The notes under the pieces: model-generated
What the model was told of the DNA's origin: nothing
Seen by the model: the letters and a program-made list of their open reading frames with translations, nothing else
Databases searched by the model: none
Part shown: positions 29,192 to 39,415 of the stretch, piece after piece
Layout of the letters: every line of letters begins with the position of its first letter
How positions within the stretch are numbered: the first letter of the stretch is position 1
Source of the DNA: Sergeia podlipaevii
Lineage: Eukaryota > Euglenozoa > Kinetoplastea > Trypanosomatida > Trypanosomatidae
Assembly: GCA_030849805.1 (NCBI GenBank)
Contig: JASANZ010002257.1
Span: forward strand, 54,512 to 118,511
Length of the DNA: 64,000 nucleotides
Direction: 5' to 3'
Program-made: the position numbers and the translations under genes

Positions 29192-30258
29192 CTCCTTTAG
29201 CTGTTCGTTTAAAAGGAAAAAGGGGCTCTAAATGTGAATTACTTCACGTTTATTGCCATTCTTTTTTTCCTTTTCACGTTGTTGTGTTTTTAGAGGGTTG
29301 TCGATATTTCGTAGCGCTGCTGGTTCCTTTTACTATTGTTAAAGGGATTTAGATTTGTTTGAATTCTCTGTTAGCGAGTTCTTTTTTTCCTTGCTTATCT
29401 GTGTGTTTGTGCGTGTGTTTATGCTTTAGTGCAAGGGATTCCATAGGAGTTGGTTGTATTGTGGCTCCATAATGAACTTTATCTGCAATTGTCCTTCTTT
29501 TCTGCTGTTATAGTGTTGCTATGGCCGCTTTTATGGGAAACAAAAGAGATGAATTTGCAAAGAGTACGCTTTGCGTGTGCATGGTACTCTGAGGTTCGCC
29601 GTGGAGGATTTTGATATCGTTTTCTCAATGTGTAAAAAAAGAACTGTCACTCCGCACAAAAGTGGTTTAAATCTGCATTGCGTTGTGTCTGCATTTCAAA
29701 TGCGTTTGACGTGCGGGAGTCTGTACACGTTGTAGTTGTCTTTAAGTTCATGTCGGGATATTCTTGTTTATCATTTTCTGCACAGTTTGGTCGCAGTACG
29801 GATGCATCAATGATACATGTCAACTTAGGTATTGAGGCGTATATACCCTTGTTTGTGTTTTTTTTTCATTTTGTGTTTTTACAGTAGTTCTCAAGAACAC
29901 CTACACTCTCCCCCCTCGCAAATGTGCCCTTGTTGCTACTTATCAATTTTCTGCAAATACATATTTATGCTCTACTTTCTTTTTTGTTATATTCTGTATA
30001 AAATCGGAAGTTTTTTTTTTTTTAAGAAATATATATAACGAGCGCATATAGCTACATTAGTATTACTAGTGCACTGTTCACTCATTGACCAAACGTGTAT
30101 ATATTTGTCTTCAAGGGAAACAGGAAGAATACTATAGATCCTATCAAAAGTAAAACAAAAGCAATTGCCGGAAGAAATCTGTTCTCTTTTTTTTGCCGTG
30201 AAGTTGAATACCGTTTTATATTACTGGTTTTTTTTTAATTTTGGAAGGGAATCTTTCA
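29112..30258. other. 1.1 kb spacer, no gene seen
   Basis: TA-rich repeat 29160-29192, scattered T-runs, an A-run 29634-29641, a T-run at 30010-30022, and Py tracts at 30187-30196 and 30229-30240 ahead of the next gene. Confidence 0.6.
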
Positions 30259-30975
30259 ATGCAAACTGTATCCAATAAGCAGTTGGATGCGGAAGCTCCG
30301 CTGTTCGCGCATCTGACTGATGGTGAGCGGTTACCGTCGAATGAATACGTTCGTGTGATTGCTCAACATATGGGAGCCGATAGCAAGGTCATTCGCAATG
30401 ACTTTGCCCTTCACAATCGAGCGGCGCGAATGTGTAGGCTTCTAGATTCTCTTTTAGATTCTGTTGATATTGATCTGCGGTGCAAGGCGGATCCCGTGAA
30501 CGGTTGCATTCCACCCATTACAATCCCTCAGGCTACTAAGGAAGGCTGCGAGTGTGTGTTTGCGTATCTGGACCTCATACAAATCCGTGTGCCCACGTTA
30601 CTAAGTAAGCCGCTGCGCGCTCCTGTCGAGGAGTTGGTGCAGGCTTGGGAGATGAAGTTTTTGATGGAAAATTGCTTTGGCGCAACGATTGCTGCCGATG
30701 GTGGTTTCAAAAATACAACATCTTTTTTTAGAACAGCGGTCAAGAGTGGACCTCGAGTGATGGACCGCATCCTCGAAGTTGCCATGCTAAGCGACTTTCT
30801 TGTAATTGAGTCATTGCGCGATCTCTGTTGCGCCTTTCTGGCTTCCTTGGGGTTGTTGGCGACGTCAGAGAATGACCTTCTGCAGTTGTGTGGCCTAGAG
30901 GTTCCATTGACAGAGGAGGAAATGGAACCTCTTTACGCCCAGCTTCCCTTTTTGCGTCCCCAGCCTGATTTTTAG
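30259..30975 (+). CDS. Skp1-like / BTB-fold protein, divergent
   Basis: 238 residues from the first ATG. The C-terminal half resembles the Skp1 family: a helix RVMDRILEVAMLSDFLVIESLRDLCCAFLASL (about 172-203) corresponds to the Skp1 stretch that packs on the F-box, and an ENDLLQLCGLEVPLTEEEMEPL segment resembles its following IR-x-x-F-x-I region. An upstream SPATTI-type strand and QAWEMKFL helix fit the BTB/POZ core, and IDLRCKADPVNGCIPPITIPQ resembles its early strands. Skp1 links F-box proteins to cullin-1 ubiquitin ligases. Divergence and extra N-terminal length mean it could be another BTB-fold adaptor. No transmembrane or catalytic motif is present. Confidence 0.6.
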   Translation: MQTVSNKQLDAEAPLFAHLTDGERLPSNEYVRVIAQHMGADSKVIRNDFALHNRAARMCRLLDSLLDSVDIDLRCKADPVNGCIPPITIPQATKEGCECVFAYLDLIQIRVPTLLSKPLRAPVEELVQAWEMKFLMENCFGATIAADGGFKNTTSFFRTAVKSGPRVMDRILEVAMLSDFLVIESLRDLCCAFLASLGLLATSENDLLQLCGLEVPLTEEEMEPLYAQLPFLRPQPDF

Positions 30976-31816
30976 CTGTGATGGTTGCTGTTTGACCTAG
31001 CGTCTGTAGAATACGTGTGCGTCTGTATGTGTGTATGTGTGGTGGTGGTAGGGAGGGTGTTCTGCTCACAAAACTGTGCTGATATTGGCATGTTTCGTGT
31101 TTGCTATTGGTTTGCTGTTGTTTTGCGTTGTTGTGTAGGTGGGCTACAGTGGTGATGTGAGTGGATGGTACAAGGGAAAAAAGAGAGTGATTGTAGATAC
31201 TACGCCTTGTTGTTTGGCGCGGCATGTAGTCCAGCAGAGAGTTTACGACAATGTGACATTCGCTTATTCCTGCGTACACTTTGTCCTTGCAGCGACCGTG
31301 GGCAGCTTCTCTCATACCTGACACTTCCGTCTGTGATTTTTGTCTTTATGATTTTTAACAGTGAGAAAGACGCCAATTTCTTGCGTAAATTAGCTTTTTT
31401 TTCCCTTGATTTATTTTATCGTTACAACTATTTTAGTGCAACGTATCTTGAACATCTCACAACTCCTTATCTTTATGACTATTTTATATGTTTTTTTTCT
31501 ACTTTTATTGCTGTTATCATTTAATAAGTTTTTCTTTGTTTGATTTATTTTGATTTCCGCTTAATTTTATCATATCTATATATATAGAGAGAGGAGCTGC
31601 CGTTTTTGTTTTTGTTCTTGTGTGTGTGGTGTGAAGGAAGGCTACTTTTGAACATATAGGAAAAATACCTTTGTTATTTAGAGGTCATACAACTATAGAT
31701 TGCTTACCTACCACTATCGTCAACTTTTGGGGAAAAGTGGGTTAAAGTGGATATTCTTTTCTAGAGCACGCATACCCTTTGCTTTGCCTTTTTCTTCTCT
31801 TTTTTCATCTGCTCCA
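30976..31816. other. Spacer with GT-rich and TA/GA repeats
   Basis: No gene seen. GT-rich stretch about 31016-31045, T-runs near 31395-31404 and 31489-31498, TATA/GAGA simple repeat 31573-31594, and a Py tract at 31780-31808 just before the kinase ATG. Confidence 0.6.
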
Positions 31817-34800
31817 ATGACAGAAAGTCGAAGTGACTTGGCCTCTTCGGCATCATTAAACGACGAGGATATCAATGATCGGAGTAGCACCTCGACTGCG
31901 GGCCCTCCGCCTGATTCTAATCAGAATACTGGCCGGTTTGGCCGTCCTTCGTGGACATTTGCCACAGCAAGACAGCACAACAGCGACGCGAGCTCCGCCA
32001 CCAGCTCATACAAAACTGGGGGCGAGCGGACTGGCAGTTTTCCAGGAGTCCCTGCAAGCAATCGCACTGGGAGCTACGCTGGTCATCATAGCCGTACCAT
32101 GAGCAACACAAGTGTTTCGGTTTCTCCGATGGGAAGTAGTTCCCCTCAGCAAGAATGGGGTCGTTCCTTTAGGCTATTCAGCACCACTCGCCACTTGCCA
32201 ACTGCATCTGGGTCTCGCCAGCGAGATGGAGGCTATATGTACCGGTCAACGATGCGACACAATATGAACGGGCGAACAAGCGGTGTTGGTGCAGAAAACG
32301 AGCGGAGTGCACATATGAATGGGTCCTTGTGCCATCAGCGCCAGAGTAGTCTCTTCAGCCTCACCAATCCACATGCTAACTTTGGCGTCAGTGCTATTGG
32401 CCACAACTCGCTATCCCAGGAACCACGCTTGAGCTCAATTTTTATTGCTGGATCTCCAGTTCTAGGCCCGATAACTCAAGGGCCGGCAAGTCCACTTTTC
32501 CCAGTGTCATCTCATGCCTGGATGCATGGCAACGGTGGAGGCGTTCGTGGAGTGACCAGCGTAGCAAGTGTCCTACTGGGTGGAGGCAATAATGTGTATG
32601 ACTCGCTCTCAGACGCTCAGAAGGAGGGGCCGCTATTGCTCAACTCTCTCAGGGCCTACCTTGCGCTGAATGGGAAAACGATTATTGTCGGTGATAGTGA
32701 GCATGCCTTGGAGATAAAACGCGGTGCTCTTATCGCTGCAGGCGGATTTTCAAAAGTCTATGCCGGCCTCAACACGGTCAAGGGCGAGCTTGTGGCGATA
32801 AAAGAGATCAACATTGCTGACGTGGACGACTTCAAAGCACTTAAAGCAGTTGAACAAGAGTTTGCGCTACTGCGGTCGATTCGTCATCCCAATATTGTGA
32901 GCTACTCTTTCTTTGAACACAGCAGGTCACAGAAGGTTTGTCGCATCGTTATGGAGTTGCTTGCTGGAGATTCAACCCTCAATTTGCTGCACAAATATGG
33001 CCCTCTGACTGAGGTCATCTTGCGGAAGCTGGCACGCCATCTTTTAGCTGCGATTGCGTTCATCCACAAGGAAGGAATCTTTCACAGAGACATCAAGCCT
33101 GCGAACATTCTTGTGAGCCACCGTGGCGAGGTAAAGCTGTGTGATTTTGGCTGTAGCAAGCGCGTAACAGAACTGAGCAAGGCTTCGAGCTGTATCATTG
33201 GTACTCCCGTTTACATGGCTCCAGAACTTATCAGAGGTGAGGCTGACCACAAAGCGGATATCTGGTCTATGGCTTGCAGCTTGTTCGAACTGGCTACAGG
33301 GATACTACCTTGGTACCACTCAGGTGTACGGGATCATCTTCCTTTGATGTTTTACATCACGACAACATCCGAAACACCACTTGTACTTCCGGCCCACGAC
33401 AACGTGAAGGAGTTTTCATCAGAATTCCTTAATTTTATGGAGTTGTGCTTTACTCGTGATGTAAAAGCACGCCCTGAAGCGACTGATCTACTCAAACACC
33501 CATGGATTGCTGGGCGGCGCATGGTAATGGTGCTACCACGGTGCCCAAGCGCAGGCTCTGTTCATACGCAGACACAAGGAATGAACACCGCCCTCGGGGA
33601 AAGTCCACACCCTCAGAAACCACCTCACTTGTCACGTGCAGGTGGGGCTGCCTCCTCCCCGCACCGGCAATCTTCTCCTATCGTTGGTGCAGGTGAGAGA
33701 GAGGAAGGCAGCCAGAGCAGCACTGCCGAGATGACTTTGCCAGTAACCCCATTGGCGGTCGATGACGAGACTGTTTGTCAGCAGGAGTTGGAGGAGGTGG
33801 CTGCAGTCATCACAATTGACCTCTGCGGTAAACTTATGAACTCTCAGGAGACAATTATGCGCAACCTTGAGAGACGGCACGCCGACAACACCAATGCAAT
33901 CACTGGAACCAGTGAGACGACTTTATCAACTCCTCCCCCCTCACTTAGTCAGCGTGCAGCAACTAGTGTAAGTATGACGGATTTTCTGTCGCCGAGTGGG
34001 TCACCTGAGCATTCTATATTGCATGACAATTTTTACTACAATCAAATGCCGCTTGGAGCCTCGGCAGGCAATTTTGTTCTGCCAGCGGATATGCCCGAGC
34101 AGCCGCAACAACAGTACCTGCGCATCAACGAGTCTGGTGTCCTTGATTTTGCTACTCTGCCAGATGACGACTCTGATAAGTATTCCAGTGAAGCAGCACA
34201 TCTACGGTCGCCAAGTGTTGACAGTGGAACGTTCACGTGTAGCCACAACAGTCGCATGCTATCACCAGCACGCAATACGTCCTTTACTCCAGGTATCACG
34301 ACACCCGCCTCTAGTCATACAGCCAGTATTGCACAGCATGGACGCTTTGCCTCCCCAAAGACGCTTGCTGGCTCTTCTGTTGCAGTTGGCTTGCGCAGCG
34401 AGTCTCCATATCGTCATTCAGGTGCTCCGTCATCTTCAGCGCTCGGTATGGCGACGCCGCCTCTTCTCAGCAGGCCAACACCACCCACCTCTCCTCAGTG
34501 CACTAACTCTGTCCACTCCACTTTGCAGTTTCAGCAACCACGCCTGGAAAACTCGCTGCGCCATTCAGGTACGACCTCACATGAGTCCAGTTTTCACGAG
34601 GATGAGCACACGCCAACATCGCCGCTCTCAACCTCTACACAGCACAGCACCACTCTTCGACAGATTCAGCAGAAGTCCAAGTCACAAGCAGATGGCAAAA
34701 TGCACATGTCCTTTGTAGTGAACACTGCCCCAGGACATGAGGTGAACGTTGACCTCAACATCGATATCAACGATGTCCACTGCAGGATGGTAGACAACCG

Positions 34801-35245
34801 ACCGAACTATCTTGTTGCAATGACGGATGACATCCGAGAACAGATCACGACAAAGATTAAGGAGGTAGCTGCCCAGAGTGAAGCGGCCTCACCAATGCGC
34901 AGCTCATCAAGTAGAACCTCGCGCAGTGCGGGTAACAATACAGTAGTGGGACCACCGGAGCCATGGCCCTCAATAGGTTCAAACATTGCTGGGAACCAAG
35001 GCAAGACACACAGTCACACGCCTTCCATTCGTTCTCCACAAGGAGCTGGTTCACGTCTTTCTCTCGGCAGCGCGGCACAAAGTCCTGCAGGATCAGTTGA
35101 CGGCGAAACACTGGCAGGCGCAGCAACATCTTCCTCAACATCAAGGGCATCCACGCCAGCGGCTGGTGTGGGTGGGACTCAACGTCCGATCGGTAGCATC
35201 CTTACTCCACGCATTTCGCCACGGAAGAGTGTACGCAAAAGTTAA
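31817..35245 (+). CDS. STE/MAPKKK-like serine/threonine protein kinase
   Basis: 1142 residues from the first ATG. The kinase domain spans about 310-565. It has a Gly-rich loop AAGGFSKVYAG, VAIK with Lys329, catalytic HRDIKPAN (Asp425), DFG at 443-445, GTPVYMAPE, DIWSMACSLFELATG and a final HPWI. The YMAPE and DIWS motifs and the loop fit STE11/MEKK-type kinases. All catalytic residues are intact, so it should be active. The N-terminal 300 residues are Ser/Thr/Pro-rich and lack a known domain. The C-terminal 575 residues are mostly disordered, apart from a folded-looking patch near 970-1030 (MHMSFVVNTAPGHEVNVDL through DDIREQITTKIKEV). The many Ser-Pro sites could be phosphorylated. Pathway and substrate are unknown. 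Confidence 0.9.
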   Translation: MTESRSDLASSASLNDEDINDRSSTSTAGPPPDSNQNTGRFGRPSWTFATARQHNSDASSATSSYKTGGERTGSFPGVPASNRTGSYAGHHSRTMSNTSVSVSPMGSSSPQQEWGRSFRLFSTTRHLPTASGSRQRDGGYMYRSTMRHNMNGRTSGVGAENERSAHMNGSLCHQRQSSLFSLTNPHANFGVSAIGHNSLSQEPRLSSIFIAGSPVLGPITQGPASPLFPVSSHAWMHGNGGGVRGVTSVASVLLGGGNNVYDSLSDAQKEGPLLLNSLRAYLALNGKTIIVGDSEHALEIKRGALIAAGGFSKVYAGLNTVKGELVAIKEINIADVDDFKALKAVEQEFALLRSIRHPNIVSYSFFEHSRSQKVCRIVMELLAGDSTLNLLHKYGPLTEVILRKLARHLLAAIAFIHKEGIFHRDIKPANILVSHRGEVKLCDFGCSKRVTELSKASSCIIGTPVYMAPELIRGEADHKADIWSMACSLFELATGILPWYHSGVRDHLPLMFYITTTSETPLVLPAHDNVKEFSSEFLNFMELCFTRDVKARPEATDLLKHPWIAGRRMVMVLPRCPSAGSVHTQTQGMNTALGESPHPQKPPHLSRAGGAASSPHRQSSPIVGAGEREEGSQSSTAEMTLPVTPLAVDDETVCQQELEEVAAVITIDLCGKLMNSQETIMRNLERRHADNTNAITGTSETTLSTPPPSLSQRAATSVSMTDFLSPSGSPEHSILHDNFYYNQMPLGASAGNFVLPADMPEQPQQQYLRINESGVLDFATLPDDDSDKYSSEAAHLRSPSVDSGTFTCSHNSRMLSPARNTSFTPGITTPASSHTASIAQHGRFASPKTLAGSSVAVGLRSESPYRHSGAPSSSALGMATPPLLSRPTPPTSPQCTNSVHSTLQFQQPRLENSLRHSGTTSHESSFHEDEHTPTSPLSTSTQHSTTLRQIQQKSKSQADGKMHMSFVVNTAPGHEVNVDLNIDINDVHCRMVDNRPNYLVAMTDDIREQITTKIKEVAAQSEAASPMRSSSSRTSRSAGNNTVVGPPEPWPSIGSNIAGNQGKTHSHTPSIRSPQGAGSRLSLGSAAQSPAGSVDGETLAGAATSSSTSRASTPAAGVGGTQRPIGSILTPRISPRKSVRKS

Positions 35246-35885
35246 AGAAGACGGTCGTCCAGTACATGCGCAAATGCCCACTAGCATCTGGGCTATAGAA
35301 CATTGACAATATCTTCACTATTGCTGTATGTTATTGCAAAGAAATTTGTAGATTTTTTTTTTTGCTTTGCTGCTTATTATTGTTATCATTACTTTTGTAC
35401 GATGAGGATTTAGGCTTCCATTTTATTATTATTTTGCTGTCGGCAAGCACAAATACAAATACACACACACACATATGTTCATTTCTCTCTTTCGCATATA
35501 TTTTTTTCCTACAAGAACAACAACAAAGTGTGATTTAACAACACTCGTCAGTTAAAATGGAATCATTAGAGCATGCGTTTTTGCCATCATTGTGAGTGAG
35601 AAGGAAATAGTTCGCCTTAAAAAAAAATTGCTTCAAATAAATGTAACACTACCTTTTCATTGTTGTGCTGCCTCTATCCTGCTTTTTTGTTGGTTTATTA
35701 CATAGTATCATCTAGCGGCTTCTCAGCGCCTCCCCTCCCCCCTCTCTGACCTTTTGTTTGAAGTTGGCAGAGACTACAAAGCTACCACTGCAGCCTTATT
35801 TCATTAATATAACGCCTATTTTTTCTTTTGAGGACTTTTTTTTGAAAAGGAAATATACTAAATAAAAGAACGGTGACATTTGACA
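35246..35885. other. Spacer with (AC)n and T-runs
   Basis: No gene seen. T-run 35352-35363, AC-rich repeat about 35460-35473, A-run 35620-35628, C/T-rich block 35726-35748, and a T-tract 35820-35848 before the carrier gene. Confidence 0.6.
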
Positions 35886-36773
35886 ATGGATTCATTAGTT
35901 GCTGGCGCAGCCGCAGGTCTTTTTGTAGATCTCAGTCTATATCCTATCGACACTGTCAAAACACGAATTCAATCAAAGAACGGATTTGTTGCATCAGGTG
36001 GATTTAAAGGAGTATATAAAGGTCTGAGCGCTGTTGCTATAGGGTCTGTGCCAGGGGGAGCCCTATTCTTTCTCACTTATGATGAAACAAAAAGATCATT
36101 ATTTAAGCACTACGGAGTGAAAACTGATGGCAACACAGCAACAGATGTTAGTCGTGGTGCCCTTTATTGTCAGACGTTCGCCGCCATGTGTGGTGAGTCT
36201 GCAGCGTGCTTGATCCGCGTACCTGTTGAGATGGTAAAGCAGAACATGCAAGTTGGCCATCATCCGAGCGTGTTGGCAGCTTTGCGCTCCATCACAAATA
36301 ACGGGGCTCCTGGAGCCGCAGAAAGTATCCGAATTGGCAGCATTTACAAACTCTTTTCGGGGATGCCAATTATGCTCATGCGTGAGCTGCCATTTTCAGT
36401 CATCCAAATGTCTCTTTACGAGCTGCTAAAATTCAAAGTAAATACTTCTACATTCGCTCAGCCCTTTTACTACGCCGTACTTCCTCTTTGTGGGGCGTTC
36501 AGTGGTGGGTGCGCCGCGTTCCTGACAACTCCCCTTGACGTACTCAAGACACGCATTATGCTGTCAAGGCGCGAGGAGAGTTGTAATCGTGGCCTAGTAG
36601 CTCTTATTCGTGAGATTGCTGAGGAGACACCTCGCCCTGGCGATCGCTTTGGCACATGGCAAAAGTTTTTCCGCGGTGCTAGCACAAGGGTTTTATGGAT
36701 ATCTTTGGGTGGCGGTATCTTCTTTGGCACATATGAGTTTGTCAAGAAAGGATTTACTATTGTGCCAACTTAG
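35886..36773 (+). CDS. Mitochondrial S-adenosylmethionine carrier
   Basis: 295 residues, a full-length SLC25 carrier with three repeats and six expected membrane helices. The three signatures are PIDTVKTRIQ (about 21-30), PVEMVKQNMQ (about 112-121) and PLDVLKTRIM (about 217-226). The first repeat strongly resembles SLC25A26/Pet8: AGLFVDLSLYPIDTVKTRIQ, then GGFKGVYKGLSAVAIGSVPG and FFLTYDETK. This carrier brings SAM into the mitochondrial matrix in exchange for SAH, for RNA/protein methylation and cofactor synthesis. The second repeat has a glutamine (KQNMQ), as expected for this subfamily. The ATG is two codons after an in-frame TTG. Confidence 0.9.
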   Translation: MDSLVAGAAAGLFVDLSLYPIDTVKTRIQSKNGFVASGGFKGVYKGLSAVAIGSVPGGALFFLTYDETKRSLFKHYGVKTDGNTATDVSRGALYCQTFAAMCGESAACLIRVPVEMVKQNMQVGHHPSVLAALRSITNNGAPGAAESIRIGSIYKLFSGMPIMLMRELPFSVIQMSLYELLKFKVNTSTFAQPFYYAVLPLCGAFSGGCAAFLTTPLDVLKTRIMLSRREESCNRGLVALIREIAEETPRPGDRFGTWQKFFRGASTRVLWISLGGGIFFGTYEFVKKGFTIVPT

Positions 36774-37920
36774 TTGCGCGGCGAACGGTCGATAATGTGG
36801 GACCCCTATTTTTTTGCTTGGAAGAGTGACTTTTATGCTACGAGTAGGAAGATGGAACTCGATAGATGTTAACCATGTTGCCCAAATTCCGTACTATGCC
36901 ACATTGCGCATTACGGGGGCTTGTGATTAAAAGTGATACCAATGATGCTCGTTGTTCTAGGCATATGGACATTAGCGAGACTGGCAGAAGCATTTTTATC
37001 TCTTGTAATATATTTCTTTTTTTTTTTGGTGAAAGACGATGAACAGCGACTATTCTTTTGTTTCGTATATAACGGATGTAGTGATAATCATTGCTATAAC
37101 TTTTCAACACCATTTCAAACAGTAACATCATTATCAGCAGCAAAACTACTTCGCTTTCTTTTTTTTTCTCCACTTTATTTTCTACTCAAATTATAATAAA
37201 TGTTTTTTTTTTGCTCAAAAGCTTAGTTCCTTACATCCTTCCTTTTTCACTGGTTGCACAAAGCTTTCCTCTTGCGACAGAGTGGACTTCCAAGGCGTAG
37301 GAGAGCATTGAGGACAGGGATTTTGGCTGTTGCAAGTAGGCAAAGAACATTCAAAGGACACCTCAATAAAAACGAAAAAGGAAAATAAACACACACACAC
37401 GCACACTAAAGAACTAGGCAACAACATTTTATCTTTCTCTCTCTTACTCTCTTTTGCTTCTGACGACTGTTTGTTATTATTACAATTATTAGTTTCTTTG
37501 TTTTTTTTCAGAAGAGATATCACTCCTCCTTTGGTTGTTGTTGGTTGATTGTTTTCTTTCTTGTTAGATCGCTCTCATTCCAATTCTCCGGTAGCAAACA
37601 AGTTACTGCCCAATTTGCTCACCCACTTGCATATATTTCAGCATACAATAGCAGAGAAAAAATAGGGGGAAAGTGGAAGGAGCCTATTTAGCAGTAGGAC
37701 TCTTTGTTATCGGGGGTGACAAGTGTCTACACATAGTACAATTTGATCATCTGTATCGTCCTACTAAACGTAAATTAGGTACGTTACATTTTTGAGAACC
37801 AGAATTACATACCAATATATATATATATATATATATAAGAAGACGAGGAACCGTACTAGAATCATCTTATATATTTATAGGACCCCTTCAACGCAGAAAG
37901 AAATAGATAGAGTTGTGACA
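36774..37920. other. 1.1 kb spacer with (AC)n and (AT)n
   Basis: No gene seen. T-runs at about 37016-37028, 37158-37168, 37203-37212 and 37501-37509, AC-rich repeat about 37388-37404, and an (AT)n microsatellite at 37815-37837. The phosphatase gene follows without a strong T-run in the last 80 bases; the acceptor may lie near AG sites at 37877-37912. Confidence 0.6.
37815..37837. repeat. (AT)n microsatellite
   Basis: About eleven AT units, 84 bases before the start codon of the phosphatase gene. Confidence 0.9.
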
Positions 37921-38613
37921 ATGCCGAAGCCGCTTCTTCGGTACGCGGTACCACCTCGAACGCGGCCCAGTGCGCGAAGCGCACAAGATAAAAAGACAAT
38001 AATTCTTGATTTGGACTCCACTTTAATATACACGTATTTAGAACGGCCAGAGGCGTGCAACAGGGACGAAGATTATTGGTATCTGGACGAAGTTGTGGAG
38101 GCAGACGGATCTGTGACCCCTTATTATGTATTAATTAGGCCTTACGCGAAGACGTTTTTACAGCGTTGCATGGCGCACTATAATATCGTTTTTTTCACTG
38201 CCGCCGAGCGCGAGTACGCTGAGCCTATTTTTGAGCACCTTTGCCCAGAAGTCGGCCCCGAGCACCGATACTATCGAGACTCGTGTGTCGCTGTCAACAA
38301 TGGACTCACGAAAGACCTGAGCCGACTACCGAGTCTGAGATTTGACGCATGTCGTTTCTTTCTATTTGACGATAGTGCTCCTGGCAATACTATCCCCCGA
38401 GAGAATGGAATGTTTTGTAGCGAGTTTTTACCAGATTGCGATCGTGATGGCAGCCGCAGTGCCATTGAGAGCCTTCTTGAAGACAATGCCTTGGAGGCAT
38501 TTGCAGATCTCTTCTGCAGCGAACGCTTTTTGAACGCTGAGGACATCAGGGTTCCGATTGCTGAATACGAGAGGCTTCTGAATCAGCAGCTTGGTGACTC
38601 ATTTGAACAGTGA
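37921..38613 (+). CDS. SCP/FCP1-like HAD phosphatase
   Basis: 230 residues. The DxDxT catalytic motif of the NLI-interacting-factor/TFIIF-CTD phosphatases is ILDLDSTLIYTY (Asp30, Asp32, Thr34); the nucleophile Asp30 is intact, and Ser replaces the usual Glu/Gly between Asp and Thr. RPYAKTFLQRC and IVFFTAAEREYAEPIF match the substrate loop and second motif (normally LRP...F.....V.FTAS...YA). RYYRDSCV and LFDDSAPGN complete the core. Members dephosphorylate RNA polymerase II CTD, SMADs or, as Tim50, serve in protein import. No transmembrane segment or BRCT domain is present, favouring the small SCP type. Trypanosomatid RNA polymerase II lacks canonical CTD heptads, so the substrate is open. Confidence 0.87.
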   Translation: MPKPLLRYAVPPRTRPSARSAQDKKTIILDLDSTLIYTYLERPEACNRDEDYWYLDEVVEADGSVTPYYVLIRPYAKTFLQRCMAHYNIVFFTAAEREYAEPIFEHLCPEVGPEHRYYRDSCVAVNNGLTKDLSRLPSLRFDACRFFLFDDSAPGNTIPRENGMFCSEFLPDCDRDGSRSAIESLLEDNALEAFADLFCSERFLNAEDIRVPIAEYERLLNQQLGDSFEQ

Positions 38614-39415
38614 CAACATCAATAACATCAGTATCATAGTTTTCTTTCTAGTGTTTACGATTGTTTGTTTGTGTTGATGCAGTTTGTTTTGTACGTGGAG
38701 GTCGAACCACATGTCACTAAATGCAGCTCGTTTGGAAGAGACAGCTCGTTTCGTTCCTTGTATTACCATATATGAACACAGACACTGATTTTTTCTTCCT
38801 CATTCAAGAAAAAAAATAAAAAATAATATCAAAAATAGAACTCTAGATAGCATTCTTATGTGCTGTCACAATATGGTTGTGAAAGCAGCTGTATGTTGGT
38901 GAGTGTACGAGTGTATATGCGTGTATTTATGCCCATGAAGTCATTTATGAGTATATGCACCATACCTTCGTGTTTCTCCAACGCGTCGCGTAATGTGTTG
39001 ATGTCGTGCACGCTGCAAGCATGGAAAGGCATGGCTATCGTAGTAGGCTATATCATTACACATTAGCAGCTGCATTTTCCTTTGTTCTTGTGTGACATGC
39101 CATCAACTGCACTTCATGTTGTAGTACTTGCCTTTTTTTTTCTTGCCTTTCTATCTTTTTTTTTTTCCTAAGCATTTTTCATTTTATAGTATACTATCGT
39201 TCTCTTTATTTAAAAAAATATTGAGGATTTAGATCTCAATACTAAACGTTGTTGTTGTTGAACCACTTTGTAGCTCAAGTAATTTTTGTGACGAACAAGG
39301 AAGAAAGAATTTTCTTTGTGGCTCTGAACTGCACGAACTTACAGTTAGTCTTACTGACGTTTGGTATTTGGCCTACACTCAACGTCACCCACGCAACTGC
39401 CAGGTAGTTGAACAG
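38614..39415. other. Spacer, no gene seen
   Basis: A-rich stretch 38807-38823, T-runs 39128-39138 and 39155-39167, GTT triplets 39249-39260. A short + frame at 38860-39066 has no recognisable content and is not called. Confidence 0.6.
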
